Positions 1 to 7,867 of a DNA stretch of 8,629 nucleotides are shown here, one piece after another. Made by a program: the position numbers and the translations under genes. Each line of letters starts with the position of its first letter. The stretch's first letter is position 1. The notes under the pieces are model-generated. The model made no database searches. It was given only the letters and a program-made list of their open reading frames with translations, and was not told where the DNA came from. The DNA comes from Deltaproteobacteria bacterium (GTDB lineage: Bacteria; Desulfobacterota; Syntrophia; Syntrophales; UBA5619): assembly GCA_026388345.1 (NCBI GenBank), contig JAPLJY010000225.1, forward strand, positions 1-8,629, read 5' to 3'.

Positions 1-792
1 CCGGCAGAGGGGAGGCTGGTCTTCGAAAACGTCTCCTTCCACTACAACGGCGCCCATGCCGAATCCGTTCTGGAGGAGATCGACCTGACCATCGAGCCGG
101 GTCAGACCGTGGCCTTCCTGGGATCAACCGGTTCGGGAAAATCGACGCTGGTGAATCTCGTGCCGCGTTTTTACGATGTCTCCGCCGGAAGGATTCTGCT
201 CGACGGGATTGACATCCGCAGGCTTCGGCAGGACTCGCTCCTGGCGCAGATCGGGATCGTGCCGCAGGAGACGGTACTTTTTTCAGGGACGGTGCGGGAC
301 AACATCCGCTACGGCGTCCCCGGCGCAGGCGACGAGGAGATCTTCGCAGCGGCCAAAGCGGCCCAGGCCAACGACTTCATTTTGGCGCTCCCCCAAGGGT
401 ATGACACCCACGTCGAAGAGCGCGGCACGAACCTCTCCGGCGGCCAGAAGCAGCGGATCGCCATCGCGCGGGCGCTCCTGACCCGGCCGAAGATCCTGAT
501 CCTTGACGACAGCACCAGCTCCGTGGACGTGGAGACCGAAACGAAGATCCAGGAGGCGCTGGAGGTTCAGATGTGCCGGCACACGACGCTTGTGGTGGCG
601 CAACGGATCAGCACCGTGCTGAAGGCGGACAAGATTGTCGTCCTCGAAGGGGGGCGCATCGCGGCGGAGGGGTCGCACGGGGAGCTGATCGCCGCCTGCC
701 CGATCTACCGGGAGATTTTCGAATCCCAACTGGGAAACGACATGGACCAGGAAGAGACGGCGGCAAACGGCGCGCGGGAGGTCTCAACATGA
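1..792 (+). CDS. ABC exporter half-transporter, degenerate-site subunit (C-terminal part)
   Basis: The frame is open from the first base, so this is the 263-residue C-terminal end of a longer protein; its transmembrane domain lies left of the window. What remains is a complete nucleotide-binding domain: Walker A GSTGSGKST (in-window residues 41-49), Q-loop VPQE (Q89), signature LSGGQ (145-149), Walker B LILDD followed by the SSVD D-loop (166-175), and the switch region VVAQRIST. Two key residues differ from consensus. The base after Walker B is Asp170 instead of the catalytic Glu, and the H-loop His is Gln201. In known heterodimeric exporters (TM287/288, BmrCD) these changes mark the subunit carrying the degenerate ATP site. 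The TGA stop overlaps the ATG of the next ABC gene, so the two are surely co-translated and probably form a dimer in the inner membrane. The substrate cannot be read from the sequence; multidrug or lipid-like compounds are typical of the family. Confidence 0.95.
   Translation, partial: PAEGRLVFENVSFHYNGAHAESVLEEIDLTIEPGQTVAFLGSTGSGKSTLVNLVPRFYDVSAGRILLDGIDIRRLRQDSLLAQIGIVPQETVLFSGTVRDNIRYGVPGAGDEEIFAAAKAAQANDFILALPQGYDTHVEERGTNLSGGQKQRIAIARALLTRPKILILDDSTSSVDVETETKIQEALEVQMCRHTTLVVAQRISTVLKADKIVVLEGGRIAAEGSHGELIAACPIYREIFESQLGNDMDQEETAANGAREVST
777..782 (+). promoter_or_regulatory. Shine-Dalgarno site of the second ABC gene
   Basis: A GGAGGT sits in the end of the first ABC gene, with GGAGG seven bases before the ATG at 789. 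It decides the start of the second gene. The same frame is open further upstream to an ATG at 573, but that stretch overlaps the conserved ATPase domain of the first gene and lacks ABC sequence. The ATG at 789 also gives the ATGA stop-start overlap usual for coupled subunits. Confidence 0.8.
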
Positions 793-2621
793 GGATATCC
801 AAGGCAGGCCGCGCCACCGGTATGATCCGCTCCGCGATGCAGCTGCGCGCACAGGGGATGCGGGAGACGATCGAGTCGGCCCGCGACCCGCGCCACGCCC
901 TGAGGCGCCTGCTGCCGTACCTGAGCCCCTTCAAGGGGATGCTGGTTGCGGTCTGCGGGATGATCGTGATCTACACGGTTCTCGGGCTGATTGGCCCCTA
1001 CCTGATGGGGGTGGCCATCGACCGGTTTATTGCTGTGAAAGAACTGGCCGGGCTCGCGACAATCTCCCTCTGGATGCTCGTCGTCTATCTGTTGAACAAC
1101 CTGTTCCAGGCTGTTTCGGCGTGGCTGATGGCCGACGTCTCCCAGCGCGCCCTGAAAGAGCTGCGGCGGGATCTCTTTTCTCACATGCAGACCCTGCCCG
1201 TGAGTTTTTTCGACGGCAAGCCGGCGGGCGAATTGATGAGCCGCCTGACGAACGACATCGACGCCGTCAACCAGGCCGTCTCACAGAATGTCACCTCCCT
1301 GCTGGCCGGCGTCCTTTCCATGATCGGGATCCTGGCGGCGATGTTCGTTCTGGACAAGTGGCTGGCGTTGGCCTCGGTCCTGGTCGTCCCGATCATGTTC
1401 GGGTTCACCGAGTTTGTCGCCCGGTACACGCGGCGAGGGTTTCGGGAACTTCAGAAGTATCTCGGCGAACTCAACGGGGTGATGGAAGAGGCCATCAGCG
1501 GGCAGAAGGTGGTCAAGGCGTTCCGCAGGAACGAATCGTCGATCGACGCCTTCCGCCGGAGCAATCAGGCCGTCTTTCACGCCGCCGTGTGGGCCAACAG
1601 CTATGCCTTCCTGCTCATGCCGCTGACGAACGTGCTGGGAAACTTCTTCGTGATCGTTCTGGCGGGCCTGGGCGGCTGGCTCGCGCTGCAGGGACTGGTC
1701 AGCGTCGGGCTCATCGCGACTTTCATCAACTACGCGCAGAACTTCATCAGCCCGCTGCGGCAGCTCGCAAACATGTACAACTCGATCCAGGCCGCCCTCG
1801 CCGGGGCGGAGCGGGTGTTCGAGATTATCGACACGCCGGCCGAGGCGGACGACGCCCCGGATGCCGCACCGCTGGAAACGATCCGGGGAGAGGTCCGGTT
1901 CGACCATGTGAGCTTCGGCTACCGGCCCGGGACGCCCGTTATCAAGGATATGACCCTCGAGGCCAGGGCAGGAGAGACGCTGGCGCTGGTGGGACCGACC
2001 GGCGCGGGGAAGACCACCCTGATCAATCTCTTGACCCGCTTTTACGAGATCGACGGAGGGAGCATCACCATCGACGGCACGGACATCCGCTCCATCCGGA
2101 AGGCCGACCTGCGCCGCCGGTTGGGGATCGTTCTGCAGGATACGTTTCTCTTCTCCGGCACCGTGATGGAGAACATCCGCTATGGACGGCTTTCGGCCAC
2201 CGACGAGGCGTGCATCGAGGCGTCCAAAATGGCCGGCGCTGATCCCTTCATCCGCCAACTGGCGCAGGGCTACCGGACAACCCTCTCGGAGAGGGCAGGG
2301 AACCTGAGCCAGGGACAGCGGCAGCTTCTCTCCATCGCTCGTGCGATTCTCGCCGATCCGGCGATCCTGATCCTCGACGAGGCGACCAGCAGCGTCGATA
2401 CCCGCACCGAGGCCCGCATCCAGAAGGCGCTCCTGACCCTCATGGCGGGGCGGACCAGTTTCGTGATCGCCCACCGCCTGAGCACGATCCGCGACGCCGG
2501 CCAGGTCCTGGTGATCGATCAGGGGCAAATCGTCGAGCAGGGGACCCACCGGGAGCTGCTCGCCCGCGGCGGCTTCTACCACCATCTCTACGTCAGCCAG
2601 TTCAAGGGGTATGTATTATAG
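789..2621 (+). CDS. ABC exporter half-transporter, consensus-site subunit (full length)
   Basis: A complete 610-residue half-transporter with an N-terminal membrane domain and a C-terminal ATPase domain. After a basic N-terminal extension of about 45 residues, hydrophobic helices lie near 50-73, 90-112, 168-188, 191-209, 272-300 and 303-320. The conserved SFFD...GELMSRLTND loop (139-156) is typical of exporter type ABC proteins. The ATPase domain (about 367-605) has Walker A GPTGAGKTT (402-410), Q-loop Gln450, Walker B LILDE with catalytic Glu531, and H-loop His562. The signature is LSQGQ (506-510) rather than LSGGQ. This is the expected partner change to the Asp/Gln substitutions in the upstream subunit: the faulty signature would face the faulty Walker B site, while this protein's Walker A/B faces the intact LSGGQ. 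The pair therefore resembles TM288 with TM287. It most likely works in the inner membrane as an ATP-driven exporter of unknown substrate. The gene ends in TAG and converges on trpA. Confidence 0.95.
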   Translation: MRISKAGRATGMIRSAMQLRAQGMRETIESARDPRHALRRLLPYLSPFKGMLVAVCGMIVIYTVLGLIGPYLMGVAIDRFIAVKELAGLATISLWMLVVYLLNNLFQAVSAWLMADVSQRALKELRRDLFSHMQTLPVSFFDGKPAGELMSRLTNDIDAVNQAVSQNVTSLLAGVLSMIGILAAMFVLDKWLALASVLVVPIMFGFTEFVARYTRRGFRELQKYLGELNGVMEEAISGQKVVKAFRRNESSIDAFRRSNQAVFHAAVWANSYAFLLMPLTNVLGNFFVIVLAGLGGWLALQGLVSVGLIATFINYAQNFISPLRQLANMYNSIQAALAGAERVFEIIDTPAEADDAPDAAPLETIRGEVRFDHVSFGYRPGTPVIKDMTLEARAGETLALVGPTGAGKTTLINLLTRFYEIDGGSITIDGTDIRSIRKADLRRRLGIVLQDTFLFSGTVMENIRYGRLSATDEACIEASKMAGADPFIRQLAQGYRTTLSERAGNLSQGQRQLLSIARAILADPAILILDEATSSVDTRTEARIQKALLTLMAGRTSFVIAHRLSTIRDAGQVLVIDQGQIVEQGTHRELLARGGFYHHLYVSQFKGYVL

Positions 2622-2697
2622 GGACGAGATGTGAAGCTTCCCGCCCACAGGGCGTGGCTTGCGGGTTGCGCTCCCGGTCAATAAAGGTGCAAACCAA
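2622..2697. other. Convergent spacer between the ABC genes and trpA
   Basis: These 76 bases separate the TAG of the + strand ABC gene from the TAG of the - strand trpA gene. An imperfect hairpin lies at 2640-2665: the arm CCCGCCCAC (2640-2648) pairs with GTGG (2654-2657) and GCGGG (2661-2665), leaving a five-base loop and a three-base bulge. An alternative smaller fold is CGCCC/GGGCG around ACA. Neither side is followed by a run of T on the transcribed strand, so it is not a textbook intrinsic terminator. It could still slow polymerase or protect the 3' ends of both messages. No other gene or site is visible in the spacer. Confidence 0.6.
2640..2665. terminator. Possible weak bidirectional terminator hairpin
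   Basis: About nine G-C-rich base pairs interrupted by a three-base bulge lie exactly between two convergent stop codons, which is where a shared terminator is expected. The absence of a U-tract in either direction argues against a strong intrinsic terminator. The call rests mostly on position. Confidence 0.25.
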
Positions 2698-3513
2698 CTA
2701 TGGCGTGCCGGTCGTGGCGGCGTCGATTGCCCGGCGGATCTCTTCCGCGAAGAAAGAGACATCCCCGATCAGACCGGTTCCTTCCCGCTTCTCGCCGATC
2801 AGGCGGACCAGGGCGCTCCCGACGACGACGCCATCGGCCAGCAGGGCGATGGTCGCCGCCTGTGCGGGCGTGGAGATCCCGAAGCCGACCGCGACGGGAA
2901 GCACCGTCATTTTCTTGAGCCGCTCTACGTCCTGCCGGACATCATCGGGTCTGGGGGCAGCCGTTCCCGTGACGCCGGTCACGGAGATGTAGTAAACGAA
3001 TCCCGTCGCCCCCCGGAGGATCTTGCGTGCCCGCTTGGGATCGGTCGTCGGGGCGATGAGCGTGATGAACGCGAGCCCCGCCGGATCCGAGTATCGCCTG
3101 AGCTCGTCCGACTCCTCGGGGGGGAGGTCGACGACAAGGATCCCGTCCACGCCGGCGTCCGCCGCATCCGCTGCAAACCTTTCCGGTCCGTAGCTCAGGA
3201 TCGGGTTGTAGTAGGTGAAAAGGACGATCGGGATGCCGCTGAAGCGGCGGAGCCGGACGATCATCGCCAGGATCTTCTCCAGATTGGCCCCCTGTTTCAG
3301 CGCCCGCTGGGAGGCGGCCTGGATGACGGGGCCGTCCGCGGTCGGGTCGGAGAAGGGGACGCCGACTTCGATGATGTCCACACCGGCGGCCTCCAGCGCC
3401 GGGATCAGCTCTTCCGTCTTCTCCAGGCTGGGGTCGCCCGCCGTCAGGTAGGCGACGAACGCCTTCCTTCCCTGTTTGTTCAATGCCGTGAATCTCTCCT
3501 CGATCCGTCCCAT
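2698..3513 (-). CDS. trpA: Tryptophan synthase alpha subunit
   Basis: Splits indole-3-glycerol phosphate into indole and glyceraldehyde 3-phosphate; the indole is channelled to TrpB in the cytoplasmic alpha2-beta2 complex. The 271-residue length is normal. It is a TIM-barrel with the expected catalytic acids: Glu49 in IIEVGVPFSDP and Asp60 in PTADGP. Further family motifs are the Q..S.RAL segment (65-72), FTYYNPI (99-105), the DGILVVDLPPEE strand (123-134), SVTGVTG (177-183) and the phosphate-binding VAVGFGIST (208-215). The ATG shares one base with the trpB stop (TAATG), and GGAGG and AGGA precede it. It is the last gene of the operon and ends in TAG facing the convergent ABC gene. Nothing is missing or unusual in it. 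Confidence 0.98.
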   Translation of the reverse strand: MGRIEERFTALNKQGRKAFVAYLTAGDPSLEKTEELIPALEAAGVDIIEVGVPFSDPTADGPVIQAASQRALKQGANLEKILAMIVRLRRFSGIPIVLFTYYNPILSYGPERFAADAADAGVDGILVVDLPPEESDELRRYSDPAGLAFITLIAPTTDPKRARKILRGATGFVYYISVTGVTGTAAPRPDDVRQDVERLKKMTVLPVAVGFGISTPAQAATIALLADGVVVGSALVRLIGEKREGTGLIGDVSFFAEEIRRAIDAATTGTP

Positions 3514-4712
3514 TATTCCTTTCCCTCCCTGCTCTCGGCGATGGTCTCCGCATCCTTGTCCCCCCGGCCGGAGAGGTTGATGATCACAATCCGGTCCATG
3601 GCCATGGCCGGTACCGTTTTGATCGCATGGGCGACCGCATGGGCGCTCTCCAGCGCGGGGATGATCCCCTCCTGCCGGGAGAGGGCGACGAAGGCCTCCA
3701 CCGCCTCCTCGTCCGTGACGCTGACGTAGCGGGCGCGTCCCGTATCGTGGAGCCATGCATGCTCCGGTCCCACGCCGGGATAGTCGAGGCCGGCGGCAAT
3801 GGCATAGGCGTCCCGGACCTGGCCGTGTTCGTCCTGGAGGAGATAGGTCTTGTTCCCGTGGAGGACGCCGACCCGTCCCGCCGTGATGCTGGCCGCATGG
3901 AGCCCCGTGTCGAGCCCTTTCCCGGCCGCCTCCACGCCGGTCATTGCCACGCCGGGATCCCCGAGGAAGGGGTGGAAGAGACCCAGGGCGTTGCTCCCCC
4001 CGCCGATGCAGGCGATGAGGAGATCGGGAAGCCGCCCTTCCTTCTTGAGAATCTGCCGCCTCGCCTCCCGGCCGATGACGCTCTGGAAGTCGCGGACCAT
4101 GACCGGGTAGGGGTGGGGGCCGGCCGTGGTGCCGATGACGTAGAAGGTATCCCGGACCGATGTGACCCAGGCGCGCATCGCCTCGTTCATCGCGTCCTTG
4201 AGGGTCGCCGTTCCAGCGGCGACGGGGACGACCTCGGCGCCGAGGATCTTCATCCGGTGGACGTTGTGGGCCTGCCGCCTGATGTCCTCCTCCCCCATGA
4301 AGATCCGGCACGCCATGCCGAAGAGCGCCGCGGCCGTCGCGGTGGCCACGCCGTGCTGGCCCGCCCCGGTCTCGGCGATTACCTTTTTCTTTCCCATCCG
4401 CCGGGCGAGAAGAATCTGCCCCAGGGTGTTGTTGATCTTGTGCGAGCCCGTGTGGTTCATGTCCTCCCGTTTCAGGTAGATCTTCGCGCCGCCGAGCGCC
4501 TCGGTAAGCCGCCGCGCCTCATAGAGAGGCGTCTCCCGCCCCGCGTACTCATGGAGATAAAAAGCAAATTCCTTTTTGAAGGCCGCATCCCTGCGGGCCG
4601 CGCGATAGGCCGCCTCCAGCTCCAGCAGCGCGGGCATCAGGGTTTCCGCCGCGTAGCGTCCCCCGAAGATCCCGAAATGGCCGGATCTATCCGGTTGTGT
4701 CCGTTTTGTCAT
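3513..4712 (-). CDS. trpB: Tryptophan synthase beta subunit
   Basis: PLP-dependent enzyme that condenses indole with L-serine to give L-tryptophan, working with TrpA. The protein has 399 residues, as usual for the TrpB1 class found next to trpA. Visible marks are the N-terminal [10 protein letters not shown] (11-20), the Schiff-base lysine Lys92 in HTGSHKINN, catalytic Glu114 in [11 protein letters not shown], the PLP phosphate loop GGGSNA (237-242), and the C-terminal LSGRGDKD (380-387). The ATG at 4712 has AGGA nine bases ahead; a nearby ATG at 4720 is out of frame and stops at once. Unlike the other genes of the cluster it is not coupled to its upstream neighbour: a 126-base gap with a hairpin separates it from trpF, so trpB and trpA may form their own expression unit. 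Confidence 0.98.
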   Translation of the reverse strand: MTKRTQPDRSGHFGIFGGRYAAETLMPALLELEAAYRAARRDAAFKKEFAFYLHEYAGRETPLYEARRLTEALGGAKIYLKREDMNHTGSHKINNTLGQILLARRMGKKKVIAETGAGQHGVATATAAALFGMACRIFMGEEDIRRQAHNVHRMKILGAEVVPVAAGTATLKDAMNEAMRAWVTSVRDTFYVIGTTAGPHPYPVMVRDFQSVIGREARRQILKKEGRLPDLLIACIGGGSNALGLFHPFLGDPGVAMTGVEAAGKGLDTGLHAASITAGRVGVLHGNKTYLLQDEHGQVRDAYAIAAGLDYPGVGPEHAWLHDTGRARYVSVTDEEAVEAFVALSRQEGIIPALESAHAVAHAIKTVPAMAMDRIVIINLSGRGDKDAETIAESREGKE

Positions 4713-4838
4713 CTCTTCATGTCCTTTCGATAGCTTCCGCTTATCCCAGCCTCTGGGGATTCCCGCCGGCGTCTGTCTGTCGTCATCCTCGCATTCAGGA
4801 ATGACGGCAGACTCATCATCGGGAGTCGTCCCCCTTTT
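4713..4838 (-). other. trpF-trpB intergenic gap
   Basis: This is the only real gap inside the trp cluster; the other junctions overlap or are 10 nt apart. It contains a strong imperfect hairpin (listed separately), a short palindromic piece GCCGGC (4765-4770) next to GGGGATTCCC (4755-4764), and the trpB ribosome binding site (AGGA in 4722-4725). I see no convincing -35/-10 pair on the - strand and no open frame of useful length. Confidence 0.6.
4775..4812. repeat. Imperfect inverted repeat (GTCAT...ATGAC type) between trpF and trpB
   Basis: The arms 4775-4789 and 4797-4812 are complementary over 15 positions, with one bulged A and one T-G wobble (an A-C mismatch in the trp transcript). The loop is seven bases. 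The core CGTCAT..CCT / AGGAATGACG, and the neighbouring GGGGATTCCCG at 4755-4765, look like the dispersed 'GTCATTCC...GGAATGAC' short repeats seen between genes in many proteobacterial genomes, especially deltaproteobacteria. That family link is from memory and is not tested here. No U-tract follows on the - strand, so it should not end trp transcription outright; RNA stabilisation or processing is possible. Confidence 0.65.
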
Positions 4839-5489
4839 TTATGATCGCACAAAAATGGGGAGCTGTTCCTCGCTGTTTTGATTGCGGATCAGGCCGACGA
4901 TCCGCTTCATCTGGTCGTGATCCTTGATCCCGGGCGTCCTCTCGCAGCCGCTGTTGATGTCGACGGCCCCGGGGGCGACGGCCGAGAGCGCCTCGCCGAT
5001 GTTCTCGATGCAGAGGCCGCCGGCAAGGATCAGGGGGTGGGTCTTCCCGAGTCTTGTGGCGAGCCCCCAGTCGGCCCGCTTCCCCGTTCCGCCGTAACGG
5101 CCCGCCTCACGGAAGTCCGCCAGGAAGGCCCGGACATCGTAGGCATCAAGCGCCCGAAGGTCTTCGGGCGTCCGGGGAAAGACGGCCTTGATGACCCGCT
5201 CCGGCGGGAACCGGCGGCAGTATTCCGGCGATTCATCGCCGTGGAGCTGGATCAGGTCGAGGCCGCAATCCTCGACCGTCTGCGCCGCCTCTTCCGCATC
5301 CCGGTTGACGAAGACGCCGACCGTTGCGATCCCCCGGGGCAGGGCCGCGATGATCTCCTTCGCCCGCTCAGGCGCGATGTAACGGGGACTCGCCGGGTGG
5401 AAGATGAACCCCACCGCGTCCGCCCCGCAGGCGGCGGCGCAGAGGGCGTCCTCGATTCGTGTGATCCCGCAGATCTTGATCTGTGTCAT
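4839..5489 (-). CDS. trpF: Phosphoribosylanthranilate isomerase
   Basis: Catalyses the Amadori rearrangement of N-(5-phosphoribosyl)anthranilate to CdRP, the step between TrpD and TrpC. It is a stand-alone 216-residue TIM-barrel, not fused to TrpC as in Escherichia coli. The catalytic base Cys7 is in KICGIT near the N-terminus. The general acid is probably Asp125 (FLADF), just before the phosphate-binding YGGTGKRADW (132-141). LILAGGL (153-159) and VDINSGCERTPGIKD (176-190) complete the pattern. The start ATG overlaps the trpC stop as ATGA, with AGGAG eleven bases upstream inside trpC. After the usual end of the domain there is a short polar tail (about residues 204-216). A perfect nine-base inverted repeat lies inside the gene at 5151-5170. 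Confidence 0.97.
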   Translation of the reverse strand: MTQIKICGITRIEDALCAAACGADAVGFIFHPASPRYIAPERAKEIIAALPRGIATVGVFVNRDAEEAAQTVEDCGLDLIQLHGDESPEYCRRFPPERVIKAVFPRTPEDLRALDAYDVRAFLADFREAGRYGGTGKRADWGLATRLGKTHPLILAGGLCIENIGEALSAVAPGAVDINSGCERTPGIKDHDQMKRIVGLIRNQNSEEQLPIFVRS

Positions 5490-6259
5490 TTTCCCAGCAG
5501 CTCCTTCAGTTTCGGCCCGATCTCCGGGGCCGCGATGAGCGTCTCGCCGATCAGAAACGCCCGGATCCCGGCCTTCAAAAGCGTCTCGATCTCTCCCCTT
5601 GTCCGGATCCCGCTTTCGCTGATTGCGATCCGGTCCTCCGGGATGAGGGATGCGAGTTCCATGGAGGTCCGGATGTCCGTCACAAAGGTCTTCAGGTCCC
5701 GGTTGTTGATCCCGATAATCCGGGCACCGCAGGAGAGCGCCATCGCCAGTTCCCCCCGGTTGTGAACCTCGACCAGGGCCGCCATTCCCAGTGATTCGGC
5801 CAGTTCCCGGTATGCCTGGAGCTGATAGTCTTCGAGGATTGCCGCGATCAGCAGGATGGCGTCCGCACCGATCGCCCGCGCCTCGCAGATCTGGTACGGG
5901 TCGATGATGAACTCCTTCCGGAGGACCGGCAGCGCGATGGCGTCCTTCACGGCGGTCAGATCCGTGTCGCTCCCGCCGAAAAAGGCCTCGTCGGTCAGCA
6001 CGGAGACGGCCGCCGCCCCATGGCTTTCGTATTCCAGCGCGATCGGAACGGGGTCGAAGTCCCCCCGGAGCAGGCCCCGGGAGGGAGAGCGCCGCTTCAC
6101 CTCGGCGATGATCGCACATCCAGCTCCGTCGAGCGCCGCCTTAAAGTCGCGGGCCGGGGGGCGCCCGGCGATCAGCCTCTCCAGCGCAGCCAGCGGCCGC
6201 AACGCTTTCCGCCCGGCCACCTCGCGGCGCTTTGTCTCGACAATTTCGTCCAGGATCAT
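5486..6259 (-). CDS. trpC: Indole-3-glycerol-phosphate synthase
   Basis: Closes the indole ring by decarboxylation of CdRP to indole-3-glycerol phosphate. At 257 residues it is a normal single-domain enzyme. Family residues are all present: Glu53 and Lys55 in AEVKRRSPS, Lys115 in LRKEFIID, Glu164 in ALVEVH, Asn185 in GINNRDL, and Glu215-Ser216 in SESGI, followed by the phosphate-binding FLIGETL (235-241). The first residues MILDEIVETKR match the typical N-terminal helix of the family. The ATG at 6259 is ten bases after the trpD stop, and GAGGT lies directly before it. Its own stop overlaps the trpF start, which agrees with TrpF supplying the TrpC substrate. Confidence 0.98.
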   Translation of the reverse strand: MILDEIVETKRREVAGRKALRPLAALERLIAGRPPARDFKAALDGAGCAIIAEVKRRSPSRGLLRGDFDPVPIALEYESHGAAAVSVLTDEAFFGGSDTDLTAVKDAIALPVLRKEFIIDPYQICEARAIGADAILLIAAILEDYQLQAYRELAESLGMAALVEVHNRGELAMALSCGARIIGINNRDLKTFVTDIRTSMELASLIPEDRIAISESGIRTRGEIETLLKAGIRAFLIGETLIAAPEIGPKLKELLGK

Positions 6260-6269
6260 GACCTCACCC

Positions 6270-7280
6270 TCAACTGTGACTGTGCTCGATCAGCCCCTGC
6301 AACTTCTTCCGGGCCGCTCCGCTGTCGATGCAGGCCTCCGCGACCGCGATTCCCTCCCGGATCCCTACCGCCTTCCCCCCCGCGACGATGGCGAGCGCAG
6401 CGTTCAGGACGACGATTCCCCGGCGCGCCCCGGTTTCGCCGCTCAGGATCTCCGTCGTGATCCGGGCGTTCGCCTCCGCATTCCCGCCCAGGAGGTCGGC
6501 GGCGGCGAAGCTCTTCCCGAAGAACTCCATGGGGTCGATGTTGTAGGTCGTGACCAGCCCCTCCTTCAGCTCCGAAACCCGCGTCTCGCCCGTGACCGTG
6601 GCCTCGTCGAGGCCGTCGGCGCCGTGGACGACGAAGGCCCGTTTCGTCCCGAGGTTTTTCAGGACCCCGGCGAACATCTCCGTGAGCTTCGGATCATAAA
6701 CGCCGATCAGTTGGGCGGTCGCCCCGGCGGGGTTCGTGAGCGGCCCCAGCATGTTGAAGATCGTCCGGATCCCGATCTCCCGGCGGGGGCCGATCGCGTA
6801 TTTCATCGCCCCGTGGAGCCGGGGGGCGAAGAGGAAGCCGATGCCGATCTGCTGGAGGCACTCCTCGACGATCTCCGGCGCCGCGTCGATCTTGACTCCC
6901 AGGGCCTCGAGGACATCGGCGCTCCCGCAGCCGCTGGAGACCGCCCGGTTGCCGTGCTTGGCCACGGTCAGGCCCGCTGCCGCGACGACAAAGGCCGCGG
7001 TGGTCGAGATGTTGAAGGTGTTCCGCCCGTCCCCGCCCGTCCCGCAGGTGTCCACGACGACGGATGACCGGGCGTCGATCCGGGTCGCCTTCTGCCGCAT
7101 GATCCGGGCCGCTCCGGTCACCTCCTCCACCGTCTCCCCCTTGATCCTAAGCGCGGTCATGAAGGCGGCGATCTGCGCGGGCGTCGCCCCGCCCTCCATC
7201 ACCTCCGTCATGACGGTCATCATCTCCGCTTCCCGCAGGTCCTCCCCGAGGACGATTTTTGCAATGGCCTCCCTGATCAT
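6270..7280 (-). CDS. trpD: Anthranilate phosphoribosyltransferase
   Basis: Transfers the phosphoribosyl group of PRPP to anthranilate. The 336-residue protein is a stand-alone TrpD, not fused to the TrpG amidotransferase. The glycine-rich PRPP loop [12 protein letters not shown] (79-90), KHGNR (108-112), the [14 protein letters not shown] segment (115-128), the anthranilate-side [10 protein letters not shown] (176-185) and the Mg-binding DGLDE region (222-226) are all intact. The helical N-terminal part (about 1-70) is also normal. The ATG at 7280 overlaps the trpG stop as ATGA and has a strong double ribosome binding site, AAGGAGAGGT, at 7288-7297. The stop is TGA, ten bases before trpC. Confidence 0.98.
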   Translation of the reverse strand: MIREAIAKIVLGEDLREAEMMTVMTEVMEGGATPAQIAAFMTALRIKGETVEEVTGAARIMRQKATRIDARSSVVVDTCGTGGDGRNTFNISTTAAFVVAAAGLTVAKHGNRAVSSGCGSADVLEALGVKIDAAPEIVEECLQQIGIGFLFAPRLHGAMKYAIGPRREIGIRTIFNMLGPLTNPAGATAQLIGVYDPKLTEMFAGVLKNLGTKRAFVVHGADGLDEATVTGETRVSELKEGLVTTYNIDPMEFFGKSFAAADLLGGNAEANARITTEILSGETGARRGIVVLNAALAIVAGGKAVGIREGIAVAEACIDSGAARKKLQGLIEHSHS

Positions 7281-7867
7281 GCGTTACACCTCTCCTTTCT
7301 GTCGATAAGCTGCAAAAAATTCCGGATGATCCTTTTCCCGCCCGGCGTGAGGATCGATTCCGGGTGGAACTGGATCCCCTCCACGGGCAGCGTGCGATGC
7401 CGAAGCCCCATGATCTCCCCCTCTTCCGTCTCTGCGCTCACCTCCAGGCAGTCGGGGAGGCTCTCCCGCTCCACGATGAGCGAGTGGTAGCGCCCCGCCG
7501 GAAAGGGGCTGGGCAGGCCCTGGAAGATCGTCCGGCCGTCGTTCAGGATCGGGGAGGTCTTGCCGTGCATGATCCTTTCCGCCCGGACGACGCGGCCGCC
7601 GAAGGCATGGCCGATCGCCTGGTGACCCAGACAGACCCCCATCAGCGGGACGCGCGGATGGAACCTCCGGATGACATCGACAGTGATCCCTGCCTGCTCC
7701 GGAGAACAGGGGCCGGGGGAGAGGAAGATCGCCTCCGGGTTCATCGCCTCGATCTCATCGAGGGTGACCTCGTCGTTCCGGCGGACGGCGACCTCTTCGC
7801 CAAGCTGGCCGAGGTACTGGACCAGGTTGTAGGTAAAGGAATCGTAGTTGTCGATCATCAGGATCAT
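7277..7867 (-). CDS. trpG: Anthranilate synthase component II (glutamine amidotransferase)
   Basis: Hydrolyses glutamine and passes ammonia to TrpE for anthranilate formation. The 196-residue protein is a class I amidotransferase with the catalytic triad Cys79 ([10 protein letters not shown]), His168 and Glu170 (QFHPES). The oxyanion-hole segment [11 protein letters not shown] (50-60) and the N-terminal [15 protein letters not shown] (5-19) are as expected. HGKTSPI (101-107) is the usual TrpG/PabA interface motif. PabA and TrpG cannot be told apart reliably by sequence, and one protein serves both roles in some bacteria; its place between trpE and trpD makes TrpG the main role. The ATG overlaps the trpE stop (ATGA), with AAAGGAG just upstream. 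Confidence 0.97.
   Translation of the reverse strand: MILMIDNYDSFTYNLVQYLGQLGEEVAVRRNDEVTLDEIEAMNPEAIFLSPGPCSPEQAGITVDVIRRFHPRVPLMGVCLGHQAIGHAFGGRVVRAERIMHGKTSPILNDGRTIFQGLPSPFPAGRYHSLIVERESLPDCLEVSAETEEGEIMGLRHRTLPVEGIQFHPESILTPGGKRIIRNFLQLIDRKERCNA

Noticed and set aside
573..788. Upstream extension of the second ABC gene in the same open frame
   Set aside because: It overlaps the conserved end of the first ATPase domain, has no ABC sequence, and the ATG at 789 has a good ribosome binding site and an ATGA overlap.
1281..2585. Long antisense open frame (434 codons) opposite the second ABC gene
   Set aside because: It is the mirror of a gene with complete ABC motifs, is low in recognisable domains, and is typical of GC-rich DNA.
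2659..4733. Long + strand open frames opposite trpA and trpB (356 and 368 codons)
   Set aside because: The - strand carries intact TrpA and TrpB with all catalytic residues; the + frames show Arg/Gly/Asp-rich shadow composition and no domain.
4821..4840. GGGA/TCCC stem followed by a T6 run, resembling a + strand terminator
   Set aside because: The stem is only four pairs, and no + strand gene ends here; the operon runs in the opposite direction.
5856..7067. 403-codon + strand frame opposite trpC and trpD
   Set aside because: It crosses two convincing genes on the other strand and shows no family motif.
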